Shown here piece by piece: positions 1 to 12,127 of a stretch of DNA of 64,000 nucleotides (the stretch's first letter is position 1; every line of letters starts with the position of its first letter). The stretch is from Sinohyriopsis cumingii (lineage: Eukaryota > Mollusca > Bivalvia > Unionida > Unionidae). The notes below the pieces were generated by a model, which did not search any database, was not told the origin of the DNA, and saw nothing but the letters and a program-made list of their open reading frames with translations. The stretch covers positions 1 through 64,000 of the forward strand of contig JAPYKE020000563.1 in NCBI GenBank assembly GCA_028554795.2. The letters are read 5' to 3'. Both the position numbers and the translations under genes were made by a program.

Positions 1-193
1 TACATGGCGGCCAGTATAACTGGTGGAGGAAAAACCTTGGAAAACCCTGGGAAGAACCACCTACCCATGAGAAGCTATTGGCAGGCTTTCCCACGTACCC
101 ACGTTAGCCGAGCCTTGGACTCGAACCCACGCAGGCTGAGGTGAGATGGCAGTGATCCGGAACGGTGAGCGCTTTAGACCACTCGGGGCCCCC
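1..193 (-). repeat. tRNA-derived SINE, family 1, cut by window edge
   Basis: Read on the minus strand, this begins with a tRNA-like head (GGCCCCGAGTGG, then the A-box-like GTGGTCTAAAGCG, then a B-box-like GGTTCGAGTCC-type motif) and runs into the same body as the full copy at 46049-46295, including the TTCTTCC...CACC and ACTGGCCGCCATGTA segments. The 3' part lies beyond the window start. The head is of the Leu/Ser class with a long variable region. It is more diverged from the full copy than the copies at 40.6 and 41.0 kb are. Confidence 0.85.
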
Positions 194-586
194 GAATCCC
201 GATGAAGAATCCAAGATGGATGGGGATGACGCATGATGTAACTTGTATTGTGTTGAAGTCTACAGTTCCTTGTAGAAACACAATAATTAATCCTCCGGTT
301 TTGGAAATCCAGATAAAATTTTCAAGAAATGTCCTTGTTCGAAAATTCTGTATGAATACAATAATATTTCCAGAGAAACGAGTTAATCTTTTAGAGTCCA
401 AATAATCTGAAGAAAAATTAACAAATAACTCAAAATCTCAAAAATTCAGTACCGGTCACAACAGAAGAAAACAACTTGACATCACTATTAATATTACGTT
501 TTTCGCAATTTTGGAAAGAAAAAAAAACAAATTAAATTGGAGACAGAAAAGAACAAATGTTATTACAAAATGAACAAATAAAGATA

Positions 587-590
<4 letters not shown>
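194..590. other. Non-coding stretch between SINE and gag remnant
   Basis: No coding signal was found. It could be the untranslated leader of the LTR element downstream, but I found no match to the 3' LTR (5212-5957) and no clear primer-binding site, so the 5' LTR is either upstream of the window or deleted. Confidence 0.4.

Positions 591-593
<3 letters not shown>

Positions 594-633
<40 letters not shown>
594..633. repeat. (GA)n microsatellite
   Basis: About 20 uninterrupted GA units directly upstream of the recognisable gag segment. They create a spurious Arg-Glu run in the plus frame. Confidence 0.95.
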
Positions 634-635
<2 letters not shown>

Positions 636-638
636 GAG

Positions 639-1650
639 AGAAAGAAAAACAAACGCCTTTTCAAACGGAAGAGAAGAGAAAGACAAATGCAGTTACAAAA
701 TGAACAAATGCATTTACAAGCGGGGGAAATGGAGATAGAAAAACTGATGGAAATACAGTTACAGAAAGAGCAAATGCATTTACAGTTGGCGAAAGAGAAG
801 CAAGAGAGGGAATATCAATGTAGAATGAAGGAAATGGAACTGGCAAGTAATAAACACATTCATACTTCGAATCCAAATTTAAGTTTTGAAGTTGCAAAGA
901 ATATTAGATTAGTTTCCCCTTTCAGAGAAAAAGAAGTAGACCAATATTTTCCTAATTTTGAAAAAGTTGCTGAAAATTTGGCCAAGGGAGCATTGGACTC
1001 AATTAATACAATGTGTACTCACTGGTAAAGCTAATGATATTTACCGTTCACTGTCAGTTCAACAAAGTGGTTCACTATTATAAGGTTAAAAAATGCATCT
1101 TAAGGAGTTATGAGTTAGTCCCTGAAGCTTATCGGCAAACTTTCAGAAAGAGAAACTATAGAAAAGAAGCTGGACAAACTCGTGTCGAAAATGCTAATGA
1201 AAAAGAGCAGTTATTTGATAGATGGCGCTTAGCCAAGAAAGTTGAACGAGATTATGAAAGTCTCAAACAACTTATATTACTTGAAGAGTTCAAAACTATG
1301 TTATCCATATTGAAATTAAGTCTTATGTTGACAAGCATCAGATTGAAACATTGGAGAATGCTGCTGGAGCTATGGATCAGAATTATTTAACTCATAAAGT
1401 TCCTTTTGTAAATAAGACCTCTACTCAACAGTCTTCTGGCATTAAAGTATATCAGCCTAATACAAGCCTTTCCAAAACTCAAACTGGCACAACGTCTAAA
1501 AATCAAACTTCAGAGAAGCTTCGATTCAAGATCCTTTCTCTTCCTAAATACCTATTGCAAGAGAAAAGGACACGTTATGTCTGATTGCTACAAATTAAAA
1601 AATATGCATCATAATCAAGACAGACATATTCCAAATGCTCTTATTTCTAA
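639..1650 (+). pseudogene. gag remnant of Gmr1-like element (SCAN-like capsid, zinc knuckle)
   Basis: The segment encodes a Gln/Glu/Lys-rich coiled-coil stretch (MQLQNEQMHLQ repeated twice), then NIRLVSPFREKEVDQYF...FEKVAENL, then, after frame changes, SYELVPEAYRQTFRKRNY. This order matches the SCAN-like capsid region of gypsy gags from fish and invertebrates, where it assembles the particle. A zinc knuckle remnant (CKRKGHVMSDCY, around 1556-1596) binds RNA in intact relatives. The frame changes near 1010-1080 and again at about 1350, and the first cysteine pair of the knuckle is not clean. It is immediately followed by the protease remnant. Start codon and N-terminus are uncertain because of the (GA)n tract. 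Confidence 0.7.
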
Positions 1651-1776
1651 GAGGTCAAGGTCACGGTCATGTATTGAAAGCAATATATGTGTTATGTCTA
1701 ACAAACCCCAGTCTGATTTTATTATGGAGAATTATGAACCATTCATATCGAACGGTTCTATCTCACTCTTGGGTGA

Positions 1777-2200
1777 TTTGGCTAATCATATCTCTATTAA
1801 TATTTTAAGGGACACAAGAGCTTCTGATAGTCTTTTGTTGTCAGGTACTTTGCCTTTTTCTGAGAAGTCTTCTTCTAATGAGAGTTTTCTTATTTAGGAA
1901 GTGCGGCTTTGTTTATGTTCCTCTTCATTGTGTAAATTTGTCATCAGACGTAGTCACAAGACCGTGACAGTCGACACAGTGTCTGTTTTACATATTGATG
2001 GCATTCATTTATTACTAGGCAACGACCTAGTTGGAGACAATGTTGTGGTTAATCCACTTGTAACTGACAAGCCTTGCTTGTATCAGAAAGTCGATCCAAT
2101 TGAAAAAGAATTCACTGATTTATTTCCAGCTTGTGCAGTTAGCAGAGCTGTGGAAAGAAAGCTATTGATAAGGATGTTGATAAGGAAAGTATTCCTTTAG
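1777..2200 (+). pseudogene. Retroviral-type aspartic protease remnant
   Basis: The frame around 1777-1860 reads ISINILRDTRASDSLLLSG, the position of the D-T/S-G-A catalytic loop, with the glycine replaced by arginine (DTRA), which should inactivate the enzyme. Further on, VSVLHIDGIHLLLGNDLVGDNV (1980-2050, interrupted by a frame change at 1897) fits the flap and C-terminal part of gypsy proteases. In intact elements this enzyme matures Gag-Pol. It sits between gag and integrase as expected. Confidence 0.6.
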
Positions 2201-2375
2201 CTGACACATGTATTGGTCAGGCTTTTGATGAGGTCACTTTCACTCCTTGTTTGGATCAATCACAAGGTATTGATCACAGTGATCCTCTTTAAACGACTTA
2301 TTATATTCATTCTAATCAGTGTGATACACGACAATCACTTGTCGTTGAACAGGAAAAGACCCTGACATCTCCTGT

Positions 2376-3560
2376 TTGGTTCAAATCGCCATTAGTAAAA
2401 CAGAAGCTACAGAAGTCCCTGTCTGTTATTTCATTAAAAATGGAATTCTTATGAGAAAATGGAGACCTCCCGAGGTACCTGCTGATGATAAATGGTCCGT
2501 GAACTATGAAATAGTATTTCCAAAACCTTACAGATGGGAAATACTTAGTCTGGCCCATGAAACTCCATTGGTTGGTCATTTAGGAATCAATAAACTTATC
2601 ACAAAATCTTCACTCACTTCTATTGGCCAAAACTCAATAGTGATGCTTGTAAATACTGTAGATCTTGTCATGCCTGACAAACGGTAGGAAAACCAAATCA
2701 GAAAATACCTAAGCTCATCTACAGCATATTCCTGCCTTTGACGAACCATTTAGTAAAATTATGGTAGATTGTGTTAGTCCCTTACCTAAAACCAAGTCAG
2801 GTAACCAATACCTGTTGACCATTATGTGTGCGTCAGCAAGGTTTCCAGAGTCAGTTCCTTTGAGGAATATACAGTCTAACACAATAGTAAAGGCTTTGGT
2901 AAGGTTTTTCTAAACTCAATTTGGCCTTCCCAAGTCTGTCCAATCTGATCAAGGCTCAGATTTTATGTCTGGAATTTTCCAACAGGTTATGTACGAATTA
3001 GGCATCCAAGAATTCAAATATTCTGCCTATCACCCTGAGAGCCAAGGGGAATTAGAAAGATTCCATCAGATTTTGAACAAAGTATGATTGGATCATATTG
3101 TTTTGATACGGGTAAAGATTGGGATGAAGGCATTCATTTACTATTGTTTGCTGTTAGGGAATCAGTTCAAGAATCTTTTGGTTTCAGTCCCTTTGAACCT
3201 GTTTGTGAAACACTGTGCGTGGTCCATTTTAGTTATTGAAAGAGAAACTTCTATCTAATGAAGATTCTTAAATTAATCTTCTTAATTACGATTCCAAATG
3301 TAAATATAAATTGTCAAAGGCCTGTGAGGCTGCAAGAGCAAATATCATTCATTCTACTCAATCCAAAATGTAGACAAGATCTGATAAAAACTTGAAGGAA
3401 AGGAGCTTTCAACCTGGTAATAAAGTCTTGGCTCTCTAGCCCATACCACATAATACTCTTCAGGCCAAATATTATGGTCCATACACAGTTGACAGAAAAG
3501 TAAATGATTTAAATGACATCATAAATACTCGTGGGAGGTTTAATACAAACAACTCTGTAA
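2376..3560 (+). pseudogene. Integrase remnant located upstream of RT
   Basis: The zinc-binding N-terminal domain is visible around 2520-2690 (HETPLVGHLGINKL, then a cysteine cluster CKYCRSCHAC). The catalytic core follows: first Asp in IMVDCVSPLPKTKSGNQYLL (about 2758-2815), second in SVQSDQGSDF (about 2938-2965), and Glu in SAYHPESQGELERFHQ (about 3022-3070), the D,D-35-E pattern of retroviral integrases. A GPY/F-like motif (AKYYGPYTVDRKVND) lies near 3465-3510. There are stops in the core and several frame changes. Its position before the RT is the diagnostic oddity of this element. Confidence 0.85.
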
Positions 3561-3879
3561 CATACAAATCCTAAACGAGCATATTGAAAGAGATAGCCAG
3601 GTTAAACATGCAATTAATTTAGTTGTACATTTCCCACTCAGTGAAGATTTAAATGAAGGAATATCATCGGCTTCTACTGATATTGGAGTGACAAATCTCC
3701 GGAATTCAGAAATTATAAAAGATCTGGACCAAATATTTTCACATTTGCAAGAGTAAGAAAGAAATTAACTTAAACAACTATTATTTGAATATTAGCACTA
3801 ATTTCAAGATGTTCCTATAAGAACGAACACAATTTGATATGAGTTGAAATTCTAAATTAAAAACCTGTGAAACAACACC

Positions 3880-5106
3880 CGTACAGGATGAACCCTCTCA
3901 AACAGGAATACTTGAAAAAAGAAATTCAATATTTGCTTGAGAATGATTTCATAGAGCCCAATAAAAGTGACTGTAGATGACCATGCATGATTGTTCCAAA
4001 ACCAGATAAAACATTTCGCATGTGCGCTGATTATAGGAAGGTAAACAGTGTGACAAAAGCAGATTTATCCCCACTACCAAGAATCGATGACTGTGTTGAT
4101 AAGATCGGGAGTTCCAAGTATGTCACCAAATTTGACCTTTTAAAAGGATTTTGGCAAATTCCACTAACGAAAAGAGCAAAGCAAATTTCGGCATTCGTGA
4201 CTCCAGATGGATTTTACCAATATAAAGTAATGCGGTTTGTGATGAAATGGTCGCCAAGTACATTTCAACGTCTGATGAATATGATTATCTCTGTTCTAGA
4301 CAATTGTGATCTACAACGACACCTGGAAAAACATTTGGCAACATTTTGGAAATTCTTTGACAGACGAACTGATGCGTGTTTGACAATTATTTTTCTAAAA
4401 GTGACCTCTACTGTGCTAGTGTAACTTCTCTAGGACATATCGTGGGACATAAACAATTTAAACATATTGATACCAAAGTCACGGCTATCTCTGATTACCC
4501 TGTGCCTGTAAATAAAAAACAACCGATGCGATTTTTGGGTATGGCCGGATACTATCGAAAACCTTGTTCCAATTTTTCTATAATTGCTGAACCCCTGACA
4601 AATTTACCGAGTAAGGAAAACAAGTTATTCTGGACTGAAAAATGTCAGGAGGCTTTTAACAAGTTGAAAGCCATACTTAAAAGCGCGCCAGTTCTTACAG
4701 CTCCAAATTTCAGTCAATCTTTTAAATTGTCTGTTGATGCAAGTGATGTTGGGGTTGGAGCAGTTTTGATTTAAGAAGATGAAAATGGTATTGATCATCC
4801 AGTGTGCTTTTTTCTAAGACAATAAATAAGTACCAAAAGAAATTATTCAACCATCGAGAAGAAATGTTTGGCTTTGATATTGGTATTACAATATTTTGAA
4901 GTTTACCTTAATTCAGCTCCTTCTTCGATTATTGTATTTAGTGACCACAATCCCCTTACTTTCATCGGCAAGATGAAAAATAAAAATCAAAGACTACTAA
5001 GGTAGAGATTGTTGTTACTGGAATATAATCTTGAAATCAGGCACATCAAGGGAAAAGATAATTTAAGAGCAGACGCACTTTCCCATGTAGAACAATGTAG
5101 TAATTA
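3880..5106 (+). pseudogene. Reverse transcriptase and RNase H remnant
   Basis: RT motifs are clear from 3987: MIVPKPDKTFRMCADYR (fingers), VTKFDLLKGFWQIPL (catalytic motif A Asp), SAFVTPDGFYQYKVM, then ACH-type SPSTFQRLMN. The region where the YxDD active site should be (about 4300) is deleted or scrambled, so the enzyme cannot work. After a frame change the connection domain continues (VTSLGHIVGHKQ, RFLGMAGYYRK), followed by RNase H (FKLSVDASDVGVGAVL about 4726-4773; VFSDHNPLTF; RHIKGKDNLRADALS about 5040-5085). This copy order (RT then RH) ends the pol gene, 106 bp before the LTR. Confidence 0.85.
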
Positions 5107-5211
5107 ATGTACAATGTGCGTAACTTATATGAGTTATTTTAACCTCATGTATAGTTTGTGGTAAAATAAATAAAGCTTTTTCAAATTAATTTTTATTTAT
5201 TTATGGGGAGT

Positions 5212-5361
5212 TGTTACGTATATTTGATTAAATTTAAAATTGATTTAATTTGTGTTTGATTTGACTTGATTGTTTTGGGTTTTGGAATCTTTTTTTTTCT
5301 TTACACACACACACACACACACAAACACGTACATACATACATACATACATACATACATACA

Positions 5362-5393
<32 letters not shown>

Positions 5394-5957
5394 AAGAGAG
5401 ACTAGGGGAGAGGAAGTACAATCACAGAGACATTAGTGTACTACGAGTGAATGTCATCGTACAACGATCACGCAGAGAAGCCAGGAATAAAACAGTTGTG
5501 ACGACGACAACGTTCTTTGTCGCCCCAGGCAAGAAGAGAAGTGTTGGTGCAAGAGATTTCGATGACGAGATGACCGATCATATGTATCACCACGTAGCTT
5601 AGTCAAGATCATCCAAGATTAATGTAATTTACAATCGTTAAGTGATATGTCATCGAAATAATTTCAATCGACAGGGAACCGATGCATAACCTAACAGTAT
5701 AAGTCAGACATGTATGCCTAAAAGTGTATCGTTAATATTTAACTAAACGGATTATTAGGCGTATCGTTTCAAAATGCGACAACGATGAGCACCCATCCAG
5801 TTGTAAAATTGTATAAATATGTTGTAATAAAGTGGGCTACTGGTTAGATTGCCCCAGTAACGACATCAGTATGTACATATCAGTGAGTGTCATGGGGCAA
5901 ATTGTATTTGAGATCGATCACCCGTCTGATACCTGCCTAATATGGCTAAATGTAACA
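5212..5957 (+). repeat. 3' LTR of the Gmr1-like element
   Basis: It begins TGTTACG just after a purine-rich tract (TTATGGGGAG, 5201-5210, a plausible polypurine tract) and ends GTAACA at 5952-5957, giving the terminal inverted repeat TGTTAC/GTAACA expected of an LTR. A TATAAATA-like box lies near 5812-5819 and an AATAAA signal near 5826-5831. The upstream partner LTR is not in the window, so the boundaries rest on these signals alone. Confidence 0.65.
5302..5391. repeat. (CA)n and (ACAT)n microsatellites inside the LTR
   Basis: A run of about 10 CA units (5302-5323) is followed by about 15 ACAT units (5331-5390). Both lie within the LTR and could vary in length between copies. Confidence 0.95.
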
Positions 5958-6947
5958 TCAATTGGCCAATAAATTATGGCAGATGTATGCGTTCTGTCTG
6001 AAAATTCTTCTAATACTAAGACTTAAATATGTCATAAAAAAATTGTTTCTAGTTTTTCTAGATCTTTTTTTCTCCATCTATATTTTGATTGAGACACCAG
6101 TATCAATTGTCAAATACTAAAATGCCCCCCCCCCCCCCGTATGAACACTTGTGGCAAAGTTCGTCAGATGCTGTTAGCAGCATTTTGAGATAAAGATCTG
6201 TAAATGTGTTTCTACATGAAGATTGCCATCGTTTGTGCCATCTTCAACGCCCTTTATGCCAAGATGCCTTTGGTCAAATTTGGTAAGATTCGGTTAATCG
6301 ATTTTTCAGAAGTCGCTTAGATGTTCTTGTACTTTGATAACGCTGGCCACATTCTATGACCGAGAGGCATCAAATTAAAAAATCTTTAGAGACCTTCATC
6401 CGAGTACTTCATAAGGCATTCAAAATGAAAAGTCTCGTCAGCTGTATTCATATTTCAGTTTGATCTATATTTAGCTGCATTGCCACCAAAATCAAATCTT
6501 AACTTCTAAGACAGAAATAGATCAAAATCATTGCAATCAAAATAATAATTATTAACAAAGTTTCAAATGTTTTTAAGCTATTTCAGTATATAATGTATAC
6601 ATAATTTACTTGGTGGTATTTAATAAATTATATTTGGCAATAATTAAAACCTATTATACATGTATATAATTTTAATTCTTATCTATTAATTAGTTGACTT
6701 CCACTGAGTAGGCTGCAAATTTTGCGATATAACATTTATTGTATGGTGATGGTAACTATTTCTTGAGTCTGGTATATTTTTTACTTATATTGCGCTTTTG
6801 TGATACATTTAGAAAAGCTTTAACTTGCATAATTTTTAAGGTGTGAGTTTGATTTAATTTGGTTTTGTGTTTATTTGGGATTTTGGTACTTTTATAGAAA
6901 GGTTCGATCGAGACTCAGATTTATGACATAGCACATGTTACCGGCGT

Positions 6948-7030
<83 letters not shown>

Positions 7031-9463
7031 CGTTTGTTCGTCCACTTCTTATTTTAACCTTAGGACGTTTGTCTGCTTCCATTCGTCATGTCCTATCAGG
7101 TGTCTTTTTTTTCTAGCAGAAATCTGTGTGGGTATCATATTCCAAGAAGCCATGCGACTTAAGCATAACGCTACATTCCAATACACCTCATATCCATGCA
7201 AATATAGTATTAAATTTACTTTAGTCCCATAGTGACCCCAATGACGAATATTGACTGACAAAGGAGAAAACAATAAGCTCAGTGGTTCTGATAACCATGT
7301 CAACAGAAACATTAACTTAACCGTAACAACATTTATATGACTTTGACCTTGACTAAATCATCAAAGAGGAGAGCTAATGTGCTGGAAAATAAATTGTTTT
7401 GGCAACATAATGGGTTATTCGATGTACGAACAAAGGGGTTTAAGAAATTTATGCAGATCAAAATCTTTTAATCCTAAACCTAAAGGCAATTTTTCTATGA
7501 TAATGACATTGACTTCAAGGTCAAAGGAGTACGATCATTGTTGTGTTGTATGGTGTACGATGACAGGGACACAAAGAGAAATACACACAAGAATATAGAG
7601 ATATATTAATGCTTTATTGGTTGCTTCTAAATTTGTCAATTTCTCTTCCTAAATTAGCATTTACTTTAAATACAATTAATTGTAATGTTATGTTTAGCAA
7701 GTTAGCTATAGGTTTGAGTGATAAACATTATGTTCGGGCTGATTCACAAATGTACTTTTAAAGTATTGTTCTTGTTTTTCCCTTCCTGAAATTATTTTTA
7801 AAATATTAGAGCAACATATGTTCTGTATTTCTAAATTATCATCTAATACTGCTTAAGGGTCTCTTTACATGCAGTCCATATTACCGTCGTTGCATTATTT
7901 TCATATATTAGTTTTTGCAATACATATAGGTAATAATATCAGTCAAGCATAAATTAAAGTATTACTCACAATCCTCTGTAAGCGGGACGGCCATTGTTGG
8001 TCCTGCAATGGAAAATATGTTTTAATCTTTGACTGATAATGAAATAATTGCTGTACAGATATGACTCTTTCCGAAAATGTATTTTATGTCTCTTGAATTT
8101 GGGAACTCTTTAAAGTCAAGGCGCATCTGTTGCACAAGAGACCCAATTTCCGGGGAAACACTGCCTGTAGCGTACTAAACAGGTTTATAGAAAGAAGTCT
8201 AAAATGGAACCATGAATAGTATATATGTTGATGGTTTTAGACAAATATGACATTTAATACCACTACATATCGTTCCTCGCAATATCAAGAAAACGAAAGC
8301 ATATCTCGTAAAATTGAAATTTCGCTACCGTTACAGAAACGATCAGAATCGGTGATATTCTTTATCCAGTCAGAATCGATGTATTCTTTCACCAATCAGG
8401 AGTTTCTATACCATTCGGACTACAAAGACTATTCGGGAGGACATAATTTTGATTTGTTTTCTTTGTCATAAATAATGCAATAAACTACATAGTATTTGTA
8501 TCAACAGCTTAGAGAGAAAGAGACAGAGAGAGATTTTCCCAATGTAAACATGAAAACAAGCAATATTGATGAGTAAATATTGTGTCTATTTGTTTACAAA
8601 TTTCAGTGTCAAAATAAAGTCAGAAAAGATGAGATTTACAGACTACTTAAAACAATGACAAATGCAATAGGGATGAAAGCAATGTGATAACAACAGCATG
8701 GAAATGAATAAATTATACAATTAATGCGCTTGAATACAACGATTTCCATACATCATTTTTATAGTAAAACTTAAAGTTCAATTTAAAATAATTCAACAAG
8801 AGCTGGGAGGCAATTTATGTGAAAAAAAATGCGTTTTTAAACAGCACATGGAGACTCGGTATATAAAGTAGCCCTAGTAGAGACAATCAACATAATGACA
8901 AAATTAAATATAAATATGAAATCTTTCCAATAGAATTAAAGAAACTTCGCAAATTGTTCAAAATAAAATCATAGGTTGCAGAGGGTTATTTTGTCTGGTT
9001 GTTGATAAGCAAAACAGGCATAAAATATTCTCTTAATGCTTTTATTTGTTTCAAATGGCCGAGACAGAACAATATTTCTTACAACTGTACTACGATCATG
9101 AAATTTAATTTCCTTAATCATGCATCAACTAATTCAGCTATTACAAAAATAAAATAAAATACACTGAAATGAAATCAGGTTGATTGTACAATCTATCTAC
9201 ACATTACACAGGGTACGTGAGATAAGAGTCTCCATACAGACACGATCTAAGTTTGAACTATACACATGAAAGTTAAAGAAAAATACAACATTTAATAGAT
9301 ATGTACTTTGTTAAAAAGACTATTGGCCTCAAACAACGATGTTTTCAGAGAAATAAGGAAACCTGGCAAGAAACAGTTTCATGAGTTACCCAAATGGATA
9401 GTTAAAATTTACAGGAAAATAAAAACATTGAAGATTGTTTTTCTAAAACCTACTCATACGAAT

Positions 9464-9466
<3 letters not shown>
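5958..9466. other. Non-coding DNA, no gene recognised
   Basis: AT-rich sequence with only short chance reading frames. It contains a poly-C run (6124-6138), a long (TA)n tract (6952-7028) and TGACCTTGAC-type motifs near 7340 and 7510. Such motifs occur in dispersed repeats of marine invertebrates (inference). Confidence 0.6.
6952..7028. repeat. (TA)n microsatellite
   Basis: About 38 uninterrupted TA units. Confidence 0.97.

Positions 9467-9510
<44 letters not shown>
9467..9510. repeat. (TG)n microsatellite
   Basis: About 22 uninterrupted TG units. Confidence 0.97.
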
Positions 9511-9511
<1 letters not shown>

Positions 9512-9519
9512 TTTGGATT

Positions 9520-9665
9520 TATGACGTAGCTTTAACAAATTTTCAGTCATATCGTTTATAGTGACGTCTAGCGCTGGGGCAACATGCCGCAGACATGTAG
9601 CATGATGTCCCACCCAGTCATATTATTCTGACACCAGGCCTACCATACGCTGCCTTCCTAACGAT
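9520..9665 (-). repeat. SINE family 2, partial copy
   Basis: The segment matches the body of the fuller copy at 56695-56985: TTTATAGTGA, GGGCAACATGCCGCA and AGCATGATGTCCCAC all recur in the same order with a few substitutions. The tRNA-like head is missing here, so this is a truncated copy of the same SINE family in the same orientation. Confidence 0.65.
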
Positions 9666-10237
9666 TTTCTCAGAAAATGCATTTGCTATATAGTACTAAC
9701 CAAAATGAAATATAAAAATAAATTTTAGAAATAGCTATGTTTTGGATGAAATAGAATGATGCAAAATGCATGTATGTGAAGCAAATTCAATTGTAAAATG
9801 CAAAAACACGGTAAACTGAGTTTCAATTCATTTGGACCCTAACTTTTAAATTAACAAAAACTGGACTTCAGAATAAAAAACAAATTCGTGCAGCAGTTAA
9901 CCCTTGTCCTGTGTTAAAATGTTATTAATTTATGAATTTAATTTAGAACAACTTTTATTGAAATTATTGCCTTTACCTAACCTTTCCGGATTTATATACT
10001 TTAATTTAATACCGCATGATGATATCAGATTCCTTCGAGATCACGGATTTACCATGGTTGCTAGGAAAGTACATGCGAATTTTCGAGAAATGCCATTTAG
10101 AAATTCAATTGAGGCCGCCATGGACTTTTCCTTCCACGGAGGCTGTCATCTTGGAGTTTGGTGGTGGTCTACAGATTCGTATTGTGCATAAAGTAGTTAG
10201 ATTTTTAAAAGAGCCAGTTACCTGTTTTAGCATTTCA
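9666..10237. other. Non-coding DNA, no gene recognised
   Basis: No domain or repeat that I recognise. Reading frames of 77-95 codons at 9904-10249 overlap each other and resemble nothing known to me. Confidence 0.5.
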
Positions 10238-11325
10238 TATATTTGGTAATCCATTCATTGCACTTTTAGAAGCTGATTTTGTCCAGTCTTGAAAAATTCA
10301 TTTTCCCTATTTAATAACTGCTTAGAGTATTTTAGTATAGTTCAGGATGACCTTTCCAGCACATGGGAGCATTTGTTTTGGTCAGCTCTGTGGCTAAGGC
10401 AGATACAAAATCCATAAATACAAGATCTAAAGAAATTTCAGTAACAGTAGATGAAAGTAAGATAGAGGTATTCCAGCATTTTCTCTATTCTACATTGTGC
10501 AAATTCAAATAATTTCACCTTATAACTGCCCGTATCTAAAAAATTCATAATATTTGTAGAGCACCCCTTTTACCCCCCTCATTAGTTTGGAATACCAAAG
10601 GATTTTATCATAAAGTAAAACTAAAATATCCGAGTTCTGGTTCTGACATATTTGGGATTTATCGTCAAATATATTTCGGATATCAACAGATTTTACTGTT
10701 CAATTATATCATAAATTTCGGACAGCCCTTGAGACTATCATTAAATCTAAATAAATTTGAGATTACATGCGATTAAAACAAAATTAGTTTGGATAACCTC
10801 GAATTTTATTGTTAAACCCTATGATGAGTTTAAGAAAATCTCGACTATGGGGGGGGGGGAGGGCTCTACAGATGTTATGAACTTCTGAAAGAGTGACAGG
10901 TGCAGGGTGAATTTTTTTCATTTGCAAGATGCACATTTGAGAGAATGATGGCATATCTCTATCTTACGTTCGTGTACATGGGATGAAATTTCATTGGATA
11001 TTGTAATTATGGAAATTTTACATGATCTAAGCACATAGGTTACTTATGGTCTAAAGAAATTAACCTGAAGTAATCTAATAAACACTATTCAGCAGTAGGG
11101 GAAAAGAATTTTGCCAGACTAGACAGCAAAAGTTTCCCAAAGTACAATCAATGAATTACCAAATGTAAAAAATGTAAACATAGTTAGCTAGCAGTGTTTT
11201 GATAAGTGCACATCCCAAGTAATAACAAGCTGTATACTCTATAACTCAAAGTACAGCCATCAATCATACACTGCAATAAAGGGAATTTGAGGTTCTTTTA
11301 ACAATACCAAAGGATATACAAGGTC
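10238..11325. repeat. Long inverted repeat, copy 1 (facing arms)
   Basis: The left arm (10238-10570) is the reverse complement of the first part of the right arm (10856-11325); shared stretches include TTTGGTAATYCATT, GACAA/TTGTC near the CTAGACAGC motif, and AGCACATAG. A 285-bp spacer ending in a G-run separates them. The same arm sequence recurs at 12128-12545, 22710-23228 and 23470-23822. If the arms are Polinton terminal inverted repeats, this is two termini facing each other; otherwise it is a foldback element of about 1.1 kb. Confidence 0.6.
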
Positions 11326-12127
11326 ATTTTTAAGTAGCCAGCATAACCAGTGACGAAAAGTTGGGTAAACTCTTTCTTAAACTATTTAACCTTAAGCAAA
11401 ATACAAAACTGAAAAAAGCCTCCTTACGGCTAATATGAACATTTGTACAATTAATTTTCTTATTTTCGTATAATCGTGCGTGATGTTCTCAACAAAAGGG
11501 TACAGGGACATTGATGTTATGCATGACAACATACTAATTATGCTTATTTTTCTCTATCTACCAAATTTGTCCACTGGCAGTATTATGTATGCAATGGCCT
11601 TAATTATGGTGAAATTAGAAGCCTTAGAACACATGAGAGTAGTCAACTTAAATTAAAAATTGTTGCACTGAGCAAAAGAAATGTATGGTGACAATGTTTC
11701 TTTGCATCCATTTAAAATAAAATCAAGAAATAAATGATGACAAAGCAAATTTGATTTCTTCCACATTCCAGTGTTAGAAAAATAAGCAAATATTTTACCC
11801 CTTGACCTTTGACCTCCATGAACCTGATCCGTCACATCCATTTTCAAACAGTAAAATTTATTAATATGATCTCGAATAACTGTGGCACGTTTCGTGCTCT
11901 TGTCTTTCAGCATAACATTAGCTGTTCTATTGGCAAAAGGCAATGTGGATTTCTAAAATAACTCACTTTCATCATGGGGTGGGGGTGGGATTGTAAGGGA
12001 CTTTGCTACTAAAGAATACTTCTCTGTGGGGAGAAAACATTAGAATATTTTAGGACAATTTTGATGCTTGCGACTTATATATTTCAGCTATACAACTAAA
12101 ATTAAATCATATACTACTAATATCGAT
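11326..12127. other. Non-coding DNA, no gene recognised
   Basis: Contains a TTGACCTTTGACCTCCATGA motif (about 11800-11820) of the kind seen in dispersed invertebrate repeats. Nothing else was recognised. Confidence 0.5.

Larger units (their letters stand above)
560..5957 (+). mobile_element. Degenerate Gmr1-like Ty3/gypsy LTR retrotransposon
   Basis: One strand holds, in order, a gag remnant (about 640-1620), aspartic protease (about 1777-2200), integrase (about 2376-3560), reverse transcriptase and RNase H (about 3880-5106), and a 746-bp LTR (5212-5957). Ordinary Ty3/gypsy elements place integrase last. Integrase before reverse transcriptase is the Ty1/copia order and, within Ty3/gypsy, marks the Gmr1-like group described from deuterostomes. 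The RT, RNase H and gag resemble gypsy, not copia. All frames are broken by several stops and shifts, so the copy is dead. Only the 3' LTR is visible. Confidence 0.8.

Noticed and set aside
5270-5602. 110-codon frame in the LTR with His-Thr and Tyr-Ile-His repeats
   Set aside because: It translates the CA and ACAT microsatellites inside the LTR; the rest matches no protein.
9904-10249. Two overlapping frames of 77-95 codons
   Set aside because: No similarity or domain, no repeat of the frame elsewhere, overlapping on the same strand; likely chance.
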